A stretch of DNA of 64,000 nt from Litorimonas sp039975855 (GCA_039975855.1 JBDWGH010000005.1:1-64000); one strand, 5' to 3'; numbered from the stretch's first letter, positions 27,943-37,464 are shown. The notes: generated by a model not told the origin, from the sequence alone. Numbers and translations are program-made.

Positions 27943-29283
27943 ATGCAGCGCACCCTAAAACCCCTTATTACGACCCTCGCATGTTCGATGTTAATCTCGA
28001 CACCTGCCCTCTCTAAATCATGGGTCGACACAAAGACTAGCGAACGGTCTGCGACGAGCGTTACAAAAGACGATACGCTTGTCATGCGCACAGACACGTC
28101 ATTCGCGCAGGTTCGCGTTGCGAATGCGGAGATCGCAGATGTCGTCGTATTATCAGACCGATCTTTTCAAGTTTTGGGTAAAGCTGGCGGCAAAACGAAT
28201 GTCATGCTTTACGACCGAAATAATCAACTCGTAGACATTGTAGATGTAACTGTTGGTTTTGACGTTGCGAGTCTTAAGAAAACGCTTTTCGAAACTTTCC
28301 CAAAAGAAGCCGTTGAAGTGCGCTCACTCGCAGGTGGTATTTATCTCTCGGGTGACGTTTCCAGTATTTCTGTTGCGGAACGGGCCGTGTCTATCGCCGA
28401 AGCTTACGCTCCTTCCCGTGTTACATCAGGATTGGCGGTTCGGGACAGCCATCAAGTTATGCTGGAAGTTCGGTTTGTTGAAGCAAGCCGCGATTCCATC
28501 AAACAGCTCGGCATAAACTTACTTTCACAAAATGGCGGCGTATTGAGCGCAGCGGGAGACTTACTCCCCTTAGAACCCGGTGATTTTGCCATTGGCGGAA
28601 CAACTGGTTTCGTCAACTCGACAACGAGCGCCATATTGGGTGGCGGCATTGGCAACGCGTCCCTAGATATTCGAATTGACGCGCTTGAGGAGCAAGGGAT
28701 TATTCGGACCTTGGCCGAACCCAATCTCGTATCCATGTCGGGCGAGACTGCGAGCTTCTTGGCCGGCGGCGAATTCCCAATCCCGGTGTCTTCGGGTCTC
28801 GGCGAAGTTACGATCGAATACAGAAAGTTCGGTGTGGGCTTAGCCTTTACACCGACCGTATTGGACAATGGAGTTATCAATTTAAAGGTCGCCCCAGAAG
28901 TGTCCCAACTGGATGTTCAGAACACGGTTGAAATCGCCGGAGTTCGGGTTCCAGGCTTGCGCGTGCGCCGGGCCAACACGACCGTTGAACTCAGAAATGC
29001 GCAAAGTTTCGCGATTGCCGGACTCCTTCAAAATGAAACGTCGAATACGCGCGAGAATGTGCCTTGGCTTGGAAAACTTCCAATCATCGGATCTCTGTTT
29101 TCATCAACCCGTTATCAAAGTGCTGAAACTGAACTCGTTATCATTGTGACGCCTCATTTAGCGCGCCCAGTCTCCGACCGCAGTCAACTGAGCACACCGT
29201 TAGATAACGTTCACTTACCGTCAGACGCCGGCGCGTTTTTGTCTGGTAAAATTGAAGGAGGTTTTGGCCATGCGATGGAATAA
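27943..29283 (+). CDS. cpaC: Flp pilus secretin CpaC/RcpA
   Basis: The protein has 446 residues from the ATG at 27943, which has AGGAGG seven bases upstream; an earlier in-frame start at 27862 lies inside cpaB and is rejected. A signal peptide (cleavage near ALSKSW) is followed by the N-terminal pilus domain (about 40-110), a BON-like segment and the secretin core (about 240-410) with GETASFLAGGEFPIPV and a C-terminal VPWLGKLPIIGSLF motif typical of secretins. It forms the outer-membrane channel through which the Flp pilus leaves the cell. The next gene begins 14 bp before its stop. Confidence 0.95.
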   Translation: MQRTLKPLITTLACSMLISTPALSKSWVDTKTSERSATSVTKDDTLVMRTDTSFAQVRVANAEIADVVVLSDRSFQVLGKAGGKTNVMLYDRNNQLVDIVDVTVGFDVASLKKTLFETFPKEAVEVRSLAGGIYLSGDVSSISVAERAVSIAEAYAPSRVTSGLAVRDSHQVMLEVRFVEASRDSIKQLGINLLSQNGGVLSAAGDLLPLEPGDFAIGGTTGFVNSTTSAILGGGIGNASLDIRIDALEEQGIIRTLAEPNLVSMSGETASFLAGGEFPIPVSSGLGEVTIEYRKFGVGLAFTPTVLDNGVINLKVAPEVSQLDVQNTVEIAGVRVPGLRVRRANTTVELRNAQSFAIAGLLQNETSNTRENVPWLGKLPIIGSLFSSTRYQSAETELVIIVTPHLARPVSDRSQLSTPLDNVHLPSDAGAFLSGKIEGGFGHAME

Positions 29284-29530
29284 ATTCGGAATCATAGCCT
29301 TGGGTCTTGCATTGACAGGGTGTGCCTCAGCTAAGCCTGCTCTGGAGTCGCATTCATCTGGGTTTGGCGATGCCGTTGCAAAGAATATCGCCGCACAGCG
29401 GATCGCGCCCACGGCTGAAGACAAAGCCAATACCTTTATTCCTCCGAACCATGCGCGCCAGAAAGCGGCTCGTGAGGCCTATGAAAACGGGACAGTGAAA
29501 GAACCTGTTTCGGTGGAAACAACGGAATAA
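29270..29530 (+). CDS. small Tad-locus lipoprotein (CpaD-like?)
   Basis: The 86-residue product carries a lipoprotein signal with lipobox LTGC (Cys17) and a short mature part with FGDAVAKNIAAQRI and ARQKAAREAY. The two segments recall the end of CpaD proteins, but CpaD is usually over 200 residues, so this is a short relative or a stand-in. ATG 29270 is supported by GAAGGAGG eight bases upstream and overlaps the end of cpaC. Its place between the secretin and tadG is where cpaD normally sits, so it may act as the pilotin or outer-membrane helper for CpaC. Identification is tentative. Confidence 0.75.
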   Translation: MRWNKFGIIALGLALTGCASAKPALESHSSGFGDAVAKNIAAQRIAPTAEDKANTFIPPNHARQKAAREAYENGTVKEPVSVETTE

Positions 29531-29560
29531 TTTCGAACACCCTACCTACTAACCCCAAAA

Positions 29561-31096
29561 ATGAAGGATAGATATATGCCCCTCCCCCATACGCACAAAA
29601 CATCGTTCAGAAACGTTCTGAAATCCTATCTTTCAGGAACGGGTCAGGGCATTTCAGGGTCTGTCGCAATCTGGGCAGCCCTGTCTACTCCCGTTGTTTT
29701 GGCAGGGGCGACTTTATCTGTTGATGCGGCACGTGTTTATAATGTGGATGCCGAGCTTCAAGCCGCGGCAGACTCTCTGTCCCGCGCGGGCGCTGCAGAA
29801 CTGGATCAACGCAGTGATGCGATTTCGCGCTCCTCGGGAGCTATTCTAAATCTTTTATCCCATGATCAAAAATTTGCCCGCGGTAATGCAAACATTGAGA
29901 TTGATACAATAACCTATTTCGATGAAATTCCGGACAGTGATTACGCAGATATTCCTGCGTCAAACCGCACAAATTTGTCAGGCGAAGCACGCTATGTTGA
30001 GGTATCATTAAAGCCACGTCAGATATCTACAATTTTCCCATCTTCATTTTTGCAAACCCTCACAGATACGACACTCAGCGCAAAGGCCGTAGCTGGCATG
30101 GATCAAGTTGTATGCGGAACGGCTCCGGTTTTTATTTGCAATCCAATGGAAGGGGAAGCGACTAACATTTACGAAGCGATGGAAACAAAAGAATTTCGAC
30201 GCAAACAGATAAAGTTCAAGACTCCAAATAATGTGAGCGATCCCTATGGTAGTGGTAGCTTTGGATGGCTTGATCCATTTGGAGGAAACTCCGGCGCATC
30301 AGTCCTTGCGGATGCGATTGCAATTGATATTTCTCCGGCCTGCTTTTCTCAGTCGAAAGGTGTTGTCCTGAGGACAGGAAACATCGCCTCCATGAGGCAT
30401 GGTGTGAATACACGATTCGACATTTATGAAGGCGCTTTCAAGAAAAAGAAAAGTGACCCCCGTTATGCTCCAGCGGCGAACGTGGTAAAAGGATGGGCTC
30501 CAGTAAAATCAAATAAGACCTGCACGGAGGCCCCTTCCTCTTTGGCTCTCGGGTTACCAAGGGATGACTGTTTTAGTGACGATAGCTGTGATTCCAGTCG
30601 AATTGGTACCGGCGACTGGGATTTTTCTACCTATATGGCCGTCAACCATCCAGGATTTACACGCATAACAATTGAAAACGTCACTTATCGTCGGGGATAT
30701 AACGGCAAATTCTCACCGTCCGAACCACCCTCGCGCTACGCCATGTACCGCTGGGAAATCGACAATAATTGCGTGCCTGGCGCTGAGACATATGGAAATC
30801 ACGCTGTAACTGCTGAAGAAGGCTTACCCCAGTGCCACACCTCAGGTCCATCTACAACGGTGAAGGATCGACGGATTATCACGGCGGCGGTTTTGAACTG
30901 CGCGAAGATTGAAGCCGATTCCCCAAATGGAATGTTCAAACAAAAAGACCCGTTACCGGTAGAAACATTTGTGAAGGTCTTTCTGACCGAACCAATGGGT
31001 AAGGGACAACAAAACGTTCTCTACGGAGAAATAATCGGCCCGGTCGTTAAGGGACAAGATGGCGAAGCCAATGATCTCGTGGCTGTCCGCAGATAA
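29561..31096 (+). CDS. TadG-like pilus assembly protein
   Basis: This 511-residue protein has the N-terminal signature of TadG/TadE-like pseudopilins: a hydrophobic helix (about 36-58) in SVAIWAALSTPVVLAGATLSVDAARVY, then a helical LQAAADSLSRAGA segment. The large C-terminal part is unusual: it has no obvious von Willebrand A site, contains many Cys (for example EAPSSL near CTEA and DDCFSDDSCDSS) and may form a disulphide-linked external domain. It is probably anchored in the inner membrane with its bulk outside. The start could also be the ATG five codons later. It overlaps the next gene by one base. Confidence 0.85.
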   Translation: MKDRYMPLPHTHKTSFRNVLKSYLSGTGQGISGSVAIWAALSTPVVLAGATLSVDAARVYNVDAELQAAADSLSRAGAAELDQRSDAISRSSGAILNLLSHDQKFARGNANIEIDTITYFDEIPDSDYADIPASNRTNLSGEARYVEVSLKPRQISTIFPSSFLQTLTDTTLSAKAVAGMDQVVCGTAPVFICNPMEGEATNIYEAMETKEFRRKQIKFKTPNNVSDPYGSGSFGWLDPFGGNSGASVLADAIAIDISPACFSQSKGVVLRTGNIASMRHGVNTRFDIYEGAFKKKKSDPRYAPAANVVKGWAPVKSNKTCTEAPSSLALGLPRDDCFSDDSCDSSRIGTGDWDFSTYMAVNHPGFTRITIENVTYRRGYNGKFSPSEPPSRYAMYRWEIDNNCVPGAETYGNHAVTAEEGLPQCHTSGPSTTVKDRRIITAAVLNCAKIEADSPNGMFKQKDPLPVETFVKVFLTEPMGKGQQNVLYGEIIGPVVKGQDGEANDLVAVRR

Positions 31097-31557
31097 TGTT
31101 TCTTCGTACCAAATATCTCAAAGACACCGGCGGCGCCGTTGCCGTTGAAGGGGCGATACTTTTTCCAGTGCTCGCCTTGATTGGCTATGGCGTCATCGAT
31201 TTGTCGATGATGCTTCTCCAGGCTCACAAGATGGAACAAGGTCTTGTTGCGGGGGCAAGTTATTTGGCAAGAGCGCAATCACCAACACTGCTAACCACAC
31301 AGGCTAAGAATATTGCCTTATCGGGACGGCCGGATGGTTCAGGCGAGGCGCGCGTGACGGGGTGGTCTGAGTCGGAAATCACACTGACAATCCGAAACAT
31401 TCCAAACACGGGTCAGTATAGAGATGGAGCCGTCGTCCAAGTCGCTGAGTTCGCTTCCGCACACCCTTATGAGGGTTTGGGTTTCATCAAATTGGCCTCT
31501 GGGGGACGCGTCGTCATACGCACAGATCATGAAGAACGATTGGTGCGTGCACGATGA
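31096..31557 (+). CDS. TadE-like minor pilin
   Basis: The 153-residue protein is TadE-like: a short basic N terminus, then GAVAVEGAILFPVLALIGYGVIDL, where the Glu five residues into the hydrophobic helix is the family hallmark. A helical stretch and a small beta-rich part follow. These pseudopilins are processed by a TadV/CpaA-type peptidase, which is not encoded in the window. TAATG links it to the TadG-like gene and it overlaps the next gene by 4 bp. Confidence 0.87.
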   Translation: MFLRTKYLKDTGGAVAVEGAILFPVLALIGYGVIDLSMMLLQAHKMEQGLVAGASYLARAQSPTLLTTQAKNIALSGRPDGSGEARVTGWSESEITLTIRNIPNTGQYRDGAVVQVAEFASAHPYEGLGFIKLASGGRVVIRTDHEERLVRAR

Positions 31558-32171
31558 AACGGGTTTTTAGGAAATTCTGTCAGCGTGATGAAGGCGCTGT
31601 CACTGTCGAAACCTCTTTGACAATCATGGTACTCATCATTTTGACTGGAGGGTCGATCGAGGCGGGATACGCATTTTATCAGTATAATAGTGCTCAACAA
31701 GCTGTTCGGATGGGCGCAAGAATTGCGGCTACCTCTGACCCAGTTGCCACGACTGTTAGCACCATGACCGGACTTTCCAATTCAGTCTCTCAAGGCGAAG
31801 TTTTTCCTAATTATGAGGTGACGTGCCGCGCAGATACAAAGAGCTGTTCTCAAGGCAGCTATGATGCACGAGCCATGCAACGCATCGTTTATGGACCTGA
31901 TGAAGACGGTACGTGCGCCGCGACATCGCGATCACGGCGGGGAATGTGTGATGTGTTTGAGGACACACAGCGCGCGCGAGTTGATGTTGCCTATATAAGT
32001 TCCGGTTTGGGAACAGCTGGTTACCAAGCTGACGCCGCGCCGCTTGTGAGCGTAACTCTTCGAGAGGTACCAATAAACTTCGTATTTCTCGACCTGGTGG
32101 GTCTCAATGGCTTGATCCACCTTCCCCCTGTTGAAGCCACCCTCATGGGAGAGGATTTGAAAAATGGTTAG
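31554..32171 (+). CDS. TadE/TadF-like minor pilin
   Basis: The 205-residue product has the same design as the preceding one: DEGAVTVETSLTIMVLIILTGG, with the family Glu at the start of the hydrophobic helix, and a larger external part. Six Cys residues (for example in CRADTKSCSQGSY) suggest disulphide bonds in the periplasm. It is most likely TadF. Its ATG overlaps the preceding stop by 4 bp and its own stop overlaps the cpaE start by 8 bp, so translation is coupled along the operon. Confidence 0.85.
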   Translation: MKRVFRKFCQRDEGAVTVETSLTIMVLIILTGGSIEAGYAFYQYNSAQQAVRMGARIAATSDPVATTVSTMTGLSNSVSQGEVFPNYEVTCRADTKSCSQGSYDARAMQRIVYGPDEDGTCAATSRSRRGMCDVFEDTQRARVDVAYISSGLGTAGYQADAAPLVSVTLREVPINFVFLDLVGLNGLIHLPPVEATLMGEDLKNG

Positions 32172-33192
32172 ACGTAGAAAATGGAACCGGCGACGTGGCG
32201 ACAACCGTATTGAAAGCAAAGCGGATTATGGCTTGATTCAAGACACCGAGACTAATTCAGAAACATTGGATTTTGAAGAAATTTCGGAGTCAGATCAAAG
32301 TCTAGCCATCCCCCAATTCGAACCTGAAATCACGAACTCAGAGCTTACTGAATCCGAAGAGACACCTCCCCCAGCCGCTCCGGCCGGACAAAATTTCCCA
32401 CGAGTTTTTGCTCTGGTCGGAGCCACGGGAGGGGTGGGGACGACATCATTAGCGACGCAATTAGCCCATGAATTTGCAATCGCAGAAGCGTCCAAACATA
32501 TCTCGAAAAGACGTCCTAGCGACGCAAGAGTGTGTTTAATCGATTTAGATTTCGAATCTGGTGCCTGCGCGCACCATCTCGATTTATTACCCAGCCTGAC
32601 GATGAAGGATTTATGTGGACCAGCAGATCAAATCGATACGGCTTTCACCCAGGCACTAGTCTCTACCCATGAGTGCGGCGTGTCATTGTTGGCCGCTCCA
32701 AATACGATCGGTGCAAATGCACGGGTAAATCCTCAAACAATCATGGCTATATTAGATGCAGCCGCCGATCTCTTCGATACAGTTATCATTGACCTCCCAA
32801 GATACCAGCAGCCTTGGACACTCTCAGTCATGCGGGCCGTCGATGTATTGGGGCTAACGTGTGAGCTTACAATTCCATCACTCCATGCCGCTAGAGAACG
32901 TCTGGCACAAATTGCGAATAGGGCAAATGGCGCTGTTAATGCGCAAGTTATATTGAGCAAGTTTGAGCGGCGTTCCTTTAAGAATACTCTGCGCTTAGGT
33001 GATGCCGAAACAGCTTTGGGTCGGTCTGTTTTATCTACGCTCTGCCTTGATCCGGATACAACTCGGGAAGCTCTAAATTGCGGCGAACCTGCTGGCGTTA
33101 TCAGACCAGACTCTCGCTTTGTGAAAGACGTTAGAAAATTGGCCGATGTGCTGAAAGCTGAAAAAGTCAGCCCAATGGCCAAAGTCGCATAA
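32164..33192 (+). CDS. cpaE: pilus assembly ATPase CpaE/TadZ
   Basis: This 342-residue protein is a MinD/ParA-like ATPase of the CpaE/TadZ family, which localises the pilus machine at a cell pole. An acidic, low-complexity N-terminal region (about 15-78) replaces the receiver-like domain that many CpaE proteins have. The nucleotide site is the atypical GATGGVGTTSLA, lacking both Lys of the ParA Walker A motif, as in other CpaE/TadZ proteins; the switch segment is LIDLDFESGAC. About 80 bp separate it from cpaF, the only real gap in the operon. Confidence 0.9.
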   Translation: MVRRRKWNRRRGDNRIESKADYGLIQDTETNSETLDFEEISESDQSLAIPQFEPEITNSELTESEETPPPAAPAGQNFPRVFALVGATGGVGTTSLATQLAHEFAIAEASKHISKRRPSDARVCLIDLDFESGACAHHLDLLPSLTMKDLCGPADQIDTAFTQALVSTHECGVSLLAAPNTIGANARVNPQTIMAILDAAADLFDTVIIDLPRYQQPWTLSVMRAVDVLGLTCELTIPSLHAARERLAQIANRANGAVNAQVILSKFERRSFKNTLRLGDAETALGRSVLSTLCLDPDTTREALNCGEPAGVIRPDSRFVKDVRKLADVLKAEKVSPMAKVA

Positions 33193-33217
33193 GACGTTTT
33201 TAAACCGATTTACCCGT

Positions 33218-33238
33218 CGTTAACCCTTTGCCCTAACG
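33218..33238. promoter_or_regulatory. palindrome in the cpaE-cpaF gap
   Basis: CGTTA (33218-33222) and TAACG (33234-33238) form an exact inverted repeat with an 11-bp spacer, 33 bp before the cpaF start. One half contains a CtrA half-site (TTAAC), but the pair does not fit the full consensus. It could be an operator for an internal promoter. Confidence 0.35.
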
Positions 33239-33270
33239 TCGACCTAAATTTTATGTCTTAGTCAAATAAA

Positions 33271-34749
33271 ATGGGACGATTTTCGCACGCATTCATTGAA
33301 GACAATCAACAGATCGGCGTGAGCAATCAAACGCCCGTTGAGAATATTGCGATCCTCCCCGAGTTAGTTTCAAACGGGTCCGAACAAGACACGGTCCGTG
33401 TCTCCGTCGACGAAAACACTCAGGTTATGGAAACTGGAAATGTTTGGCTGGAAACAAAGATAAAACTCCACTCCCGTTTAATCGATGAGATTGACCTTGC
33501 GCAATTGGACGGATTGGAAAGTGATGAATTACGTGAAAAAGTTCACGCCATCGTTTCTGAAATGGCGCGTGAAGATAAGCTAAAGATGAATTCCGCCGAC
33601 CTAAAAAAGCTCGGCGACGGCGTCTACGACGAGATGGTTGGGCTAGGCCCACTTGAAGTCTTACTCCAAGATGAGACCGTATCAGATATTCTGATCAACA
33701 CGCATGAACGGGTATTTGTTGAACGCAGAGGTGAACTGGAATTATCCGCGGTGAAATTTGCGAATGAACCGCACCTAATGCGTATTATTAACCGGATCGT
33801 CTCGCAGGTTGGAAGACGTGTTGATGAAAGCCAGCCCCTTTGCGATTGCCGTCTTTTAGATGGTAGCCGCGTCAATGTCGCCATCGCACCAATTGCGGTT
33901 GATGGCCCGCTTGTATCAATTCGAAAATTCTCGAAAAGCCCGCTCACTTTGGACAAGCTGATTGAGTTTAATGCGATCCCAGATATCGTTGCTCAATTCC
34001 TTTGGGCTGCCTGCAAAGCCAGAGTCACGATTCTGATTTCCGGTGGAACAGGGTCCGGTAAAACGACACTTCTGAACGCTCTTTCGCAGTCAATTTCTGA
34101 AAAAGAACGCCTCATCACGATTGAAGACGCTGCGGAATTGCAACTTCAGCAACCGCATGTCGCGCGGATGGAAACACGCCCGCCTAACATTGAAGGACGC
34201 GGCGAAATTAAGCAGCGCGGTCTCGTTAAGAACGCACTGCGAATGAGGCCTGACCGTGTCATCTTAGGTGAGGTTCGCGGCGAAGAAGCTTTTGATATGT
34301 TGCAGGCCATGAACACAGGTCATGAAGGTTCAATGGCGACCTTACATGCAAATACACCGCGAGACGCTCTAACGCGTTTGGAGCAAATGGTTGCCATGGG
34401 GGACATGAAAATCACCCCTGAAGCGGTCGCCGGACAAATTGCATCTGCTGTTGGAATTATCGTCCAGGCCACACGCCTGTCAGATGGTCAGCGCAAGATT
34501 ACATCAGTGGCGGAAGTGACCGGCATGGAAGGTCCCGTCATTCAAATGCAGGAATTATTTAATTACACACGCACTGGCACAGGGCCCGACCATAAAGTCA
34601 TCGGTGAGTTTCGGGCGACAGGTATTCGTCCCAAATGCTTAGAAGAAATTACCACGTTAGGCATACCTTTGCCCGACGGATTATTTGAACCCAAAGTCTT
34701 ACACCCCGGACGCTTGTCTGAACTCTCGTTAAAAGAGCGCGTCGGATAA
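33271..34749 (+). CDS. cpaF: pilus assembly ATPase CpaF/TadA
   Basis: The 492-residue protein is the secretion ATPase CpaF (TadA). An N-terminal all-alpha region is followed by the GSPII-E core: Walker A SGGTGSGKTTL (about 259-269), Asp box ITIEDAAELQL, Walker B VILGEVRGEEAFDM and His box GSMATLHANTPRDAL. Hexamers of CpaF power Flp pilus assembly and, by analogy with Caulobacter, retraction. It is transcribed after a 78-bp gap that may contain an internal promoter, and its stop overlaps the tadB start (TAATG). Confidence 0.97.
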   Translation: MGRFSHAFIEDNQQIGVSNQTPVENIAILPELVSNGSEQDTVRVSVDENTQVMETGNVWLETKIKLHSRLIDEIDLAQLDGLESDELREKVHAIVSEMAREDKLKMNSADLKKLGDGVYDEMVGLGPLEVLLQDETVSDILINTHERVFVERRGELELSAVKFANEPHLMRIINRIVSQVGRRVDESQPLCDCRLLDGSRVNVAIAPIAVDGPLVSIRKFSKSPLTLDKLIEFNAIPDIVAQFLWAACKARVTILISGGTGSGKTTLLNALSQSISEKERLITIEDAAELQLQQPHVARMETRPPNIEGRGEIKQRGLVKNALRMRPDRVILGEVRGEEAFDMLQAMNTGHEGSMATLHANTPRDALTRLEQMVAMGDMKITPEAVAGQIASAVGIIVQATRLSDGQRKITSVAEVTGMEGPVIQMQELFNYTRTGTGPDHKVIGEFRATGIRPKCLEEITTLGIPLPDGLFEPKVLHPGRLSELSLKERVG

Positions 34750-35708
34750 TGTCCCCAGGTCAAAAATTCGTCATATACGGCTTAATTTTCGCAGCGGCAG
34801 TTCTCTTCCTGCAAGCTATCATCGGGCTTGGCAAACAAGCCTCAAAACGCGTGCACTTGGCAAATGACCGCCTACGGCGTGTAGCCAAAGCGGACAGTGA
34901 AGGTGAAGCCCTTGGGCGTCTAAGACGCGCCAGATCTATGACGTCAGACGGTCATTTGGCGGGTTTGAATGCACGCGTTGCTCAGCTTGTTATGCAATCA
35001 GGACTACCATTAGGGCCATACGGTTTCTATTTTGCTAGCCTCGGCATGGCGGCCTCCATCGGCATTACGGGGTTTTTCGTTCAAGGCACCCCGATTGGCG
35101 CTGCTATCGGCTTTTCTATCGGTGCAATTTTCCCTGCATTGGCGATTTCGTTTTTAGTCAAACGACGTCAGAAAAAAGCTGTCTCACAGTTACCTGACGC
35201 TCTGGATGTTATAATTCGGTCTCTGGCAGCTGGTCATCCCGTGCCAGTAGCTATGGCCTTGGTTGCGCGAGAGATGCCTGACCCCATAGGAAGCGAATTC
35301 GGGATAGCATCTGACGAGGTCAGCTTCGGGTCCACAATCTCGGCGGCCGTTCAGAAAATGTCTGATCGCATCGGACATGAGGATTTCGAGTTATTTTCTG
35401 CCATGATCCGCTTGCAAGAACGCACAGGCGGTAATTTGGCGGAACTACTTCGATCAAATGCTAAAACCATACGCGATCGCCAAAAGATGCGCCTGAAAAT
35501 CAAAGCTGCCTCGGCAGAAGGCCGGATGAGCGCCCTAATTTTGAACGCTGCACCGCTCATTCTATTCATATCCGTCAATAAGATGAGCCCAGACTTTTAT
35601 GGGGAAGTGAAAGGGAATCCGATCGTGACCTATACTCTTTGGGGTGTTGTTGTGTGGATGGGTCTTGGAAATCTTGTCATGCGTAGAATGATAAATTTCA
35701 AGATATGA
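34749..35708 (+). CDS. tadB: pilus assembly inner-membrane protein TadB
   Basis: The 319-residue membrane protein is TadB. It has one N-terminal helix, two close helices at about 95-140, a GSPII-F cytoplasmic domain (about 150-275; LPDALDVIIRSLAAGHPVPVA and FELFSAMIRLQERTGGNLAE) and a C-terminal helix pair. It forms the inner-membrane platform with TadC, acting with CpaF in pilus assembly. It overlaps the preceding gene by one base and tadC by 4 bp. Confidence 0.94.
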   Translation: MSPGQKFVIYGLIFAAAVLFLQAIIGLGKQASKRVHLANDRLRRVAKADSEGEALGRLRRARSMTSDGHLAGLNARVAQLVMQSGLPLGPYGFYFASLGMAASIGITGFFVQGTPIGAAIGFSIGAIFPALAISFLVKRRQKKAVSQLPDALDVIIRSLAAGHPVPVAMALVAREMPDPIGSEFGIASDEVSFGSTISAAVQKMSDRIGHEDFELFSAMIRLQERTGGNLAELLRSNAKTIRDRQKMRLKIKAASAEGRMSALILNAAPLILFISVNKMSPDFYGEVKGNPIVTYTLWGVVVWMGLGNLVMRRMINFKI

Positions 35709-36640
35709 GCTTCCACAACGCCCTCGCTATTCTGATTGCGATGTCCTTCTTGGGCATTTCATTTGTCTTATGTTTTATCGCTATTCGTGGTGCCATTTTG
35801 GAAAGCAAGCGTGTCGAAAGACGCCTCGCGGGTGGTGCACGGCTGGATGAGGACGCAGATATTGGGATAGGCGCAAAATCACGCGCTAAACGTAATCTTC
35901 TCTCTCAACTTGGATCGCACCTCACATTACCGGACGCCAAGGAAATTACGCGTCTAAGATTCATGCTTGCGCAAGCGGGGTATTTTGATCGTAGCACTGT
36001 GAAGAGTTTTTTAGCCGCACGTGTCATTTGCCTATTCGGACCAGTTGCCATTTGCCTCGCACTCTGGGGTACGCTTGCCGCCAAAACAGGTACAACGCCA
36101 GCTGTTGCGATTTGTTTTTTGTTTGTTGGTGTCGGTCTTTTTGGGCCTGAACAAGTCTTGAGGTTTAAGGCCGGGAAACGAACGGATCAGTGCCGCAAGG
36201 GTTTCCCCGATATGATGGATTTAATGACAGCCTGCGTCGAAGCGGGCTTAGGCATGGATGCCGCATTAGTCCGGGTTGGTCATGAATTGGGCGGACGATA
36301 TCCTGCGCTCAAACAAAATCTAGATATTATGAATTTGGAGCTTCGGGCAGGGCGAGAGCGAAATGAAGCCATGCTTAACTTTGCGGATCGGCTAAACCTC
36401 GACGAAGCTAAAGCGCTGGCCGTTATGTTGAAACAAGCAGAAGAGATGGGATCCTCCGTTGGTCAAGCCTTGCGGACATTCTCTGATGACATGCGTCATA
36501 AACGTATGATGAAAGCGGAGGAAAAAGCAGCCGCACTTTCCGCTAAACTGACGGTACCTCTGATCTTATTTATTTTTCCGACGATTATGGTGATGTTGAT
36601 GTTACCAGCCGGTATTCGTATTATGGCCGGATTGACATAG
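35705..36640 (+). CDS. tadC: pilus assembly inner-membrane protein TadC
   Basis: This 311-residue protein pairs with TadB as the inner-membrane platform. It has an N-terminal membrane helix, two helices at about 100-145, a GSPII-F domain (FPDMMDLMTACVEAGLGMDAAL and LKQAEEMGSSVGQALRTFSDDMR) and a final helix (about 285-307; LILFIFPTIMVMLMLPAG). The start ATGA overlaps the tadB stop, and its TAG is overlapped by the GTG start of tadD. Confidence 0.94.
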   Translation: MSFHNALAILIAMSFLGISFVLCFIAIRGAILESKRVERRLAGGARLDEDADIGIGAKSRAKRNLLSQLGSHLTLPDAKEITRLRFMLAQAGYFDRSTVKSFLAARVICLFGPVAICLALWGTLAAKTGTTPAVAICFLFVGVGLFGPEQVLRFKAGKRTDQCRKGFPDMMDLMTACVEAGLGMDAALVRVGHELGGRYPALKQNLDIMNLELRAGRERNEAMLNFADRLNLDEAKALAVMLKQAEEMGSSVGQALRTFSDDMRHKRMMKAEEKAAALSAKLTVPLILFIFPTIMVMLMLPAGIRIMAGLT

Positions 36641-37464
36641 TGTATCGTCATATCATCATAAGTTCGTGCTTAACGTTCTCCATGACAGCCCAAGCGCGCA
36701 CAGCCCCTTCACCGGAAGTCCGCGCTGTCCAAACTGACTCGACGGATGTCTTTGAGGTATTAACGACATTGAGGGACGCAGAAGCCTCTTTGAAGAAGCG
36801 CGATTACATGACAGCACGCCGCGGGTTCGAAAGCGTACTTATGCACGACCCCGATCTAGAATCCGCCCGATCTGGCCTCCGCCGCACATTGATTGCTCTC
36901 GGCGATATTCGATCTGCCTTACCCTATCTGAGCGACATGATATCCGCAGACAGTGTCATAATTCGTATTCGGTCTGGTTTGGTAAAGAACCCTGAAGTCC
37001 TTTTGAAAACGACATTGCAAAACAATCCCGACCCGCGGCTCTGGACATTGCTGGGACAATTGCAGGATGCTGAAGGAGAATTTATGGCGGCCCGGCAATC
37101 CTACGCTATGGCCGGATTGGCAGGCGCACGCCCGGGGTTAGCAGAAAACAATATTGGTCAGTCCCACTGGATAGCCAATGAATATGAGTTGTCTTTGAAA
37201 GCCTTTACCAAAGCAGTGGTGCTCGACCCTTTTGACACACAATTCGATAATAATCGACGGCGAACACTGGTGCGCCTAGGTCAAACTCACGATGCAATCT
37301 CGGGGTTGAGCGCGGAACGAGCTGGTCTGTTTTTGGCCCAAGCGGGAGACAAAGCTGCTAAAGAAAATGAGACCGGTTTGGCGAGACTATTATACCAAAA
37401 GTCGCTGAATATCGCGCCCCGATATAATCCACTTACAGCGGAAAAATTGGCGCGTTTGAAATAA
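36640..37464 (+). CDS. tadD: TPR protein TadD
   Basis: The 274-residue product has a signal-peptide-like N terminus (cleavage near AQARTA) and tetratricopeptide repeats, seen as alternating helices from about residue 40 to the end (for example DYMTARRGFESVLMHDPDLESA and EYELSLKAFTKAVVLDPFD). It fits TadD, the TPR component that ends many tad operons. The start is GTG in TAGTG, which overlaps tadC. Its 3-prime end overlaps the convergent exoD-like gene by 32 bp, with no hairpin terminator in between. Confidence 0.85.
   Translation: MYRHIIISSCLTFSMTAQARTAPSPEVRAVQTDSTDVFEVLTTLRDAEASLKKRDYMTARRGFESVLMHDPDLESARSGLRRTLIALGDIRSALPYLSDMISADSVIIRIRSGLVKNPEVLLKTTLQNNPDPRLWTLLGQLQDAEGEFMAARQSYAMAGLAGARPGLAENNIGQSHWIANEYELSLKAFTKAVVLDPFDTQFDNNRRRTLVRLGQTHDAISGLSAERAGLFLAQAGDKAAKENETGLARLLYQKSLNIAPRYNPLTAEKLARLK

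Noticed and set aside
36640..37464. Treating tadD as a lipoprotein because of the early Cys
   Set aside because: The residues before that Cys do not form a lipobox, and a signal peptidase I site near AQARTA fits better.
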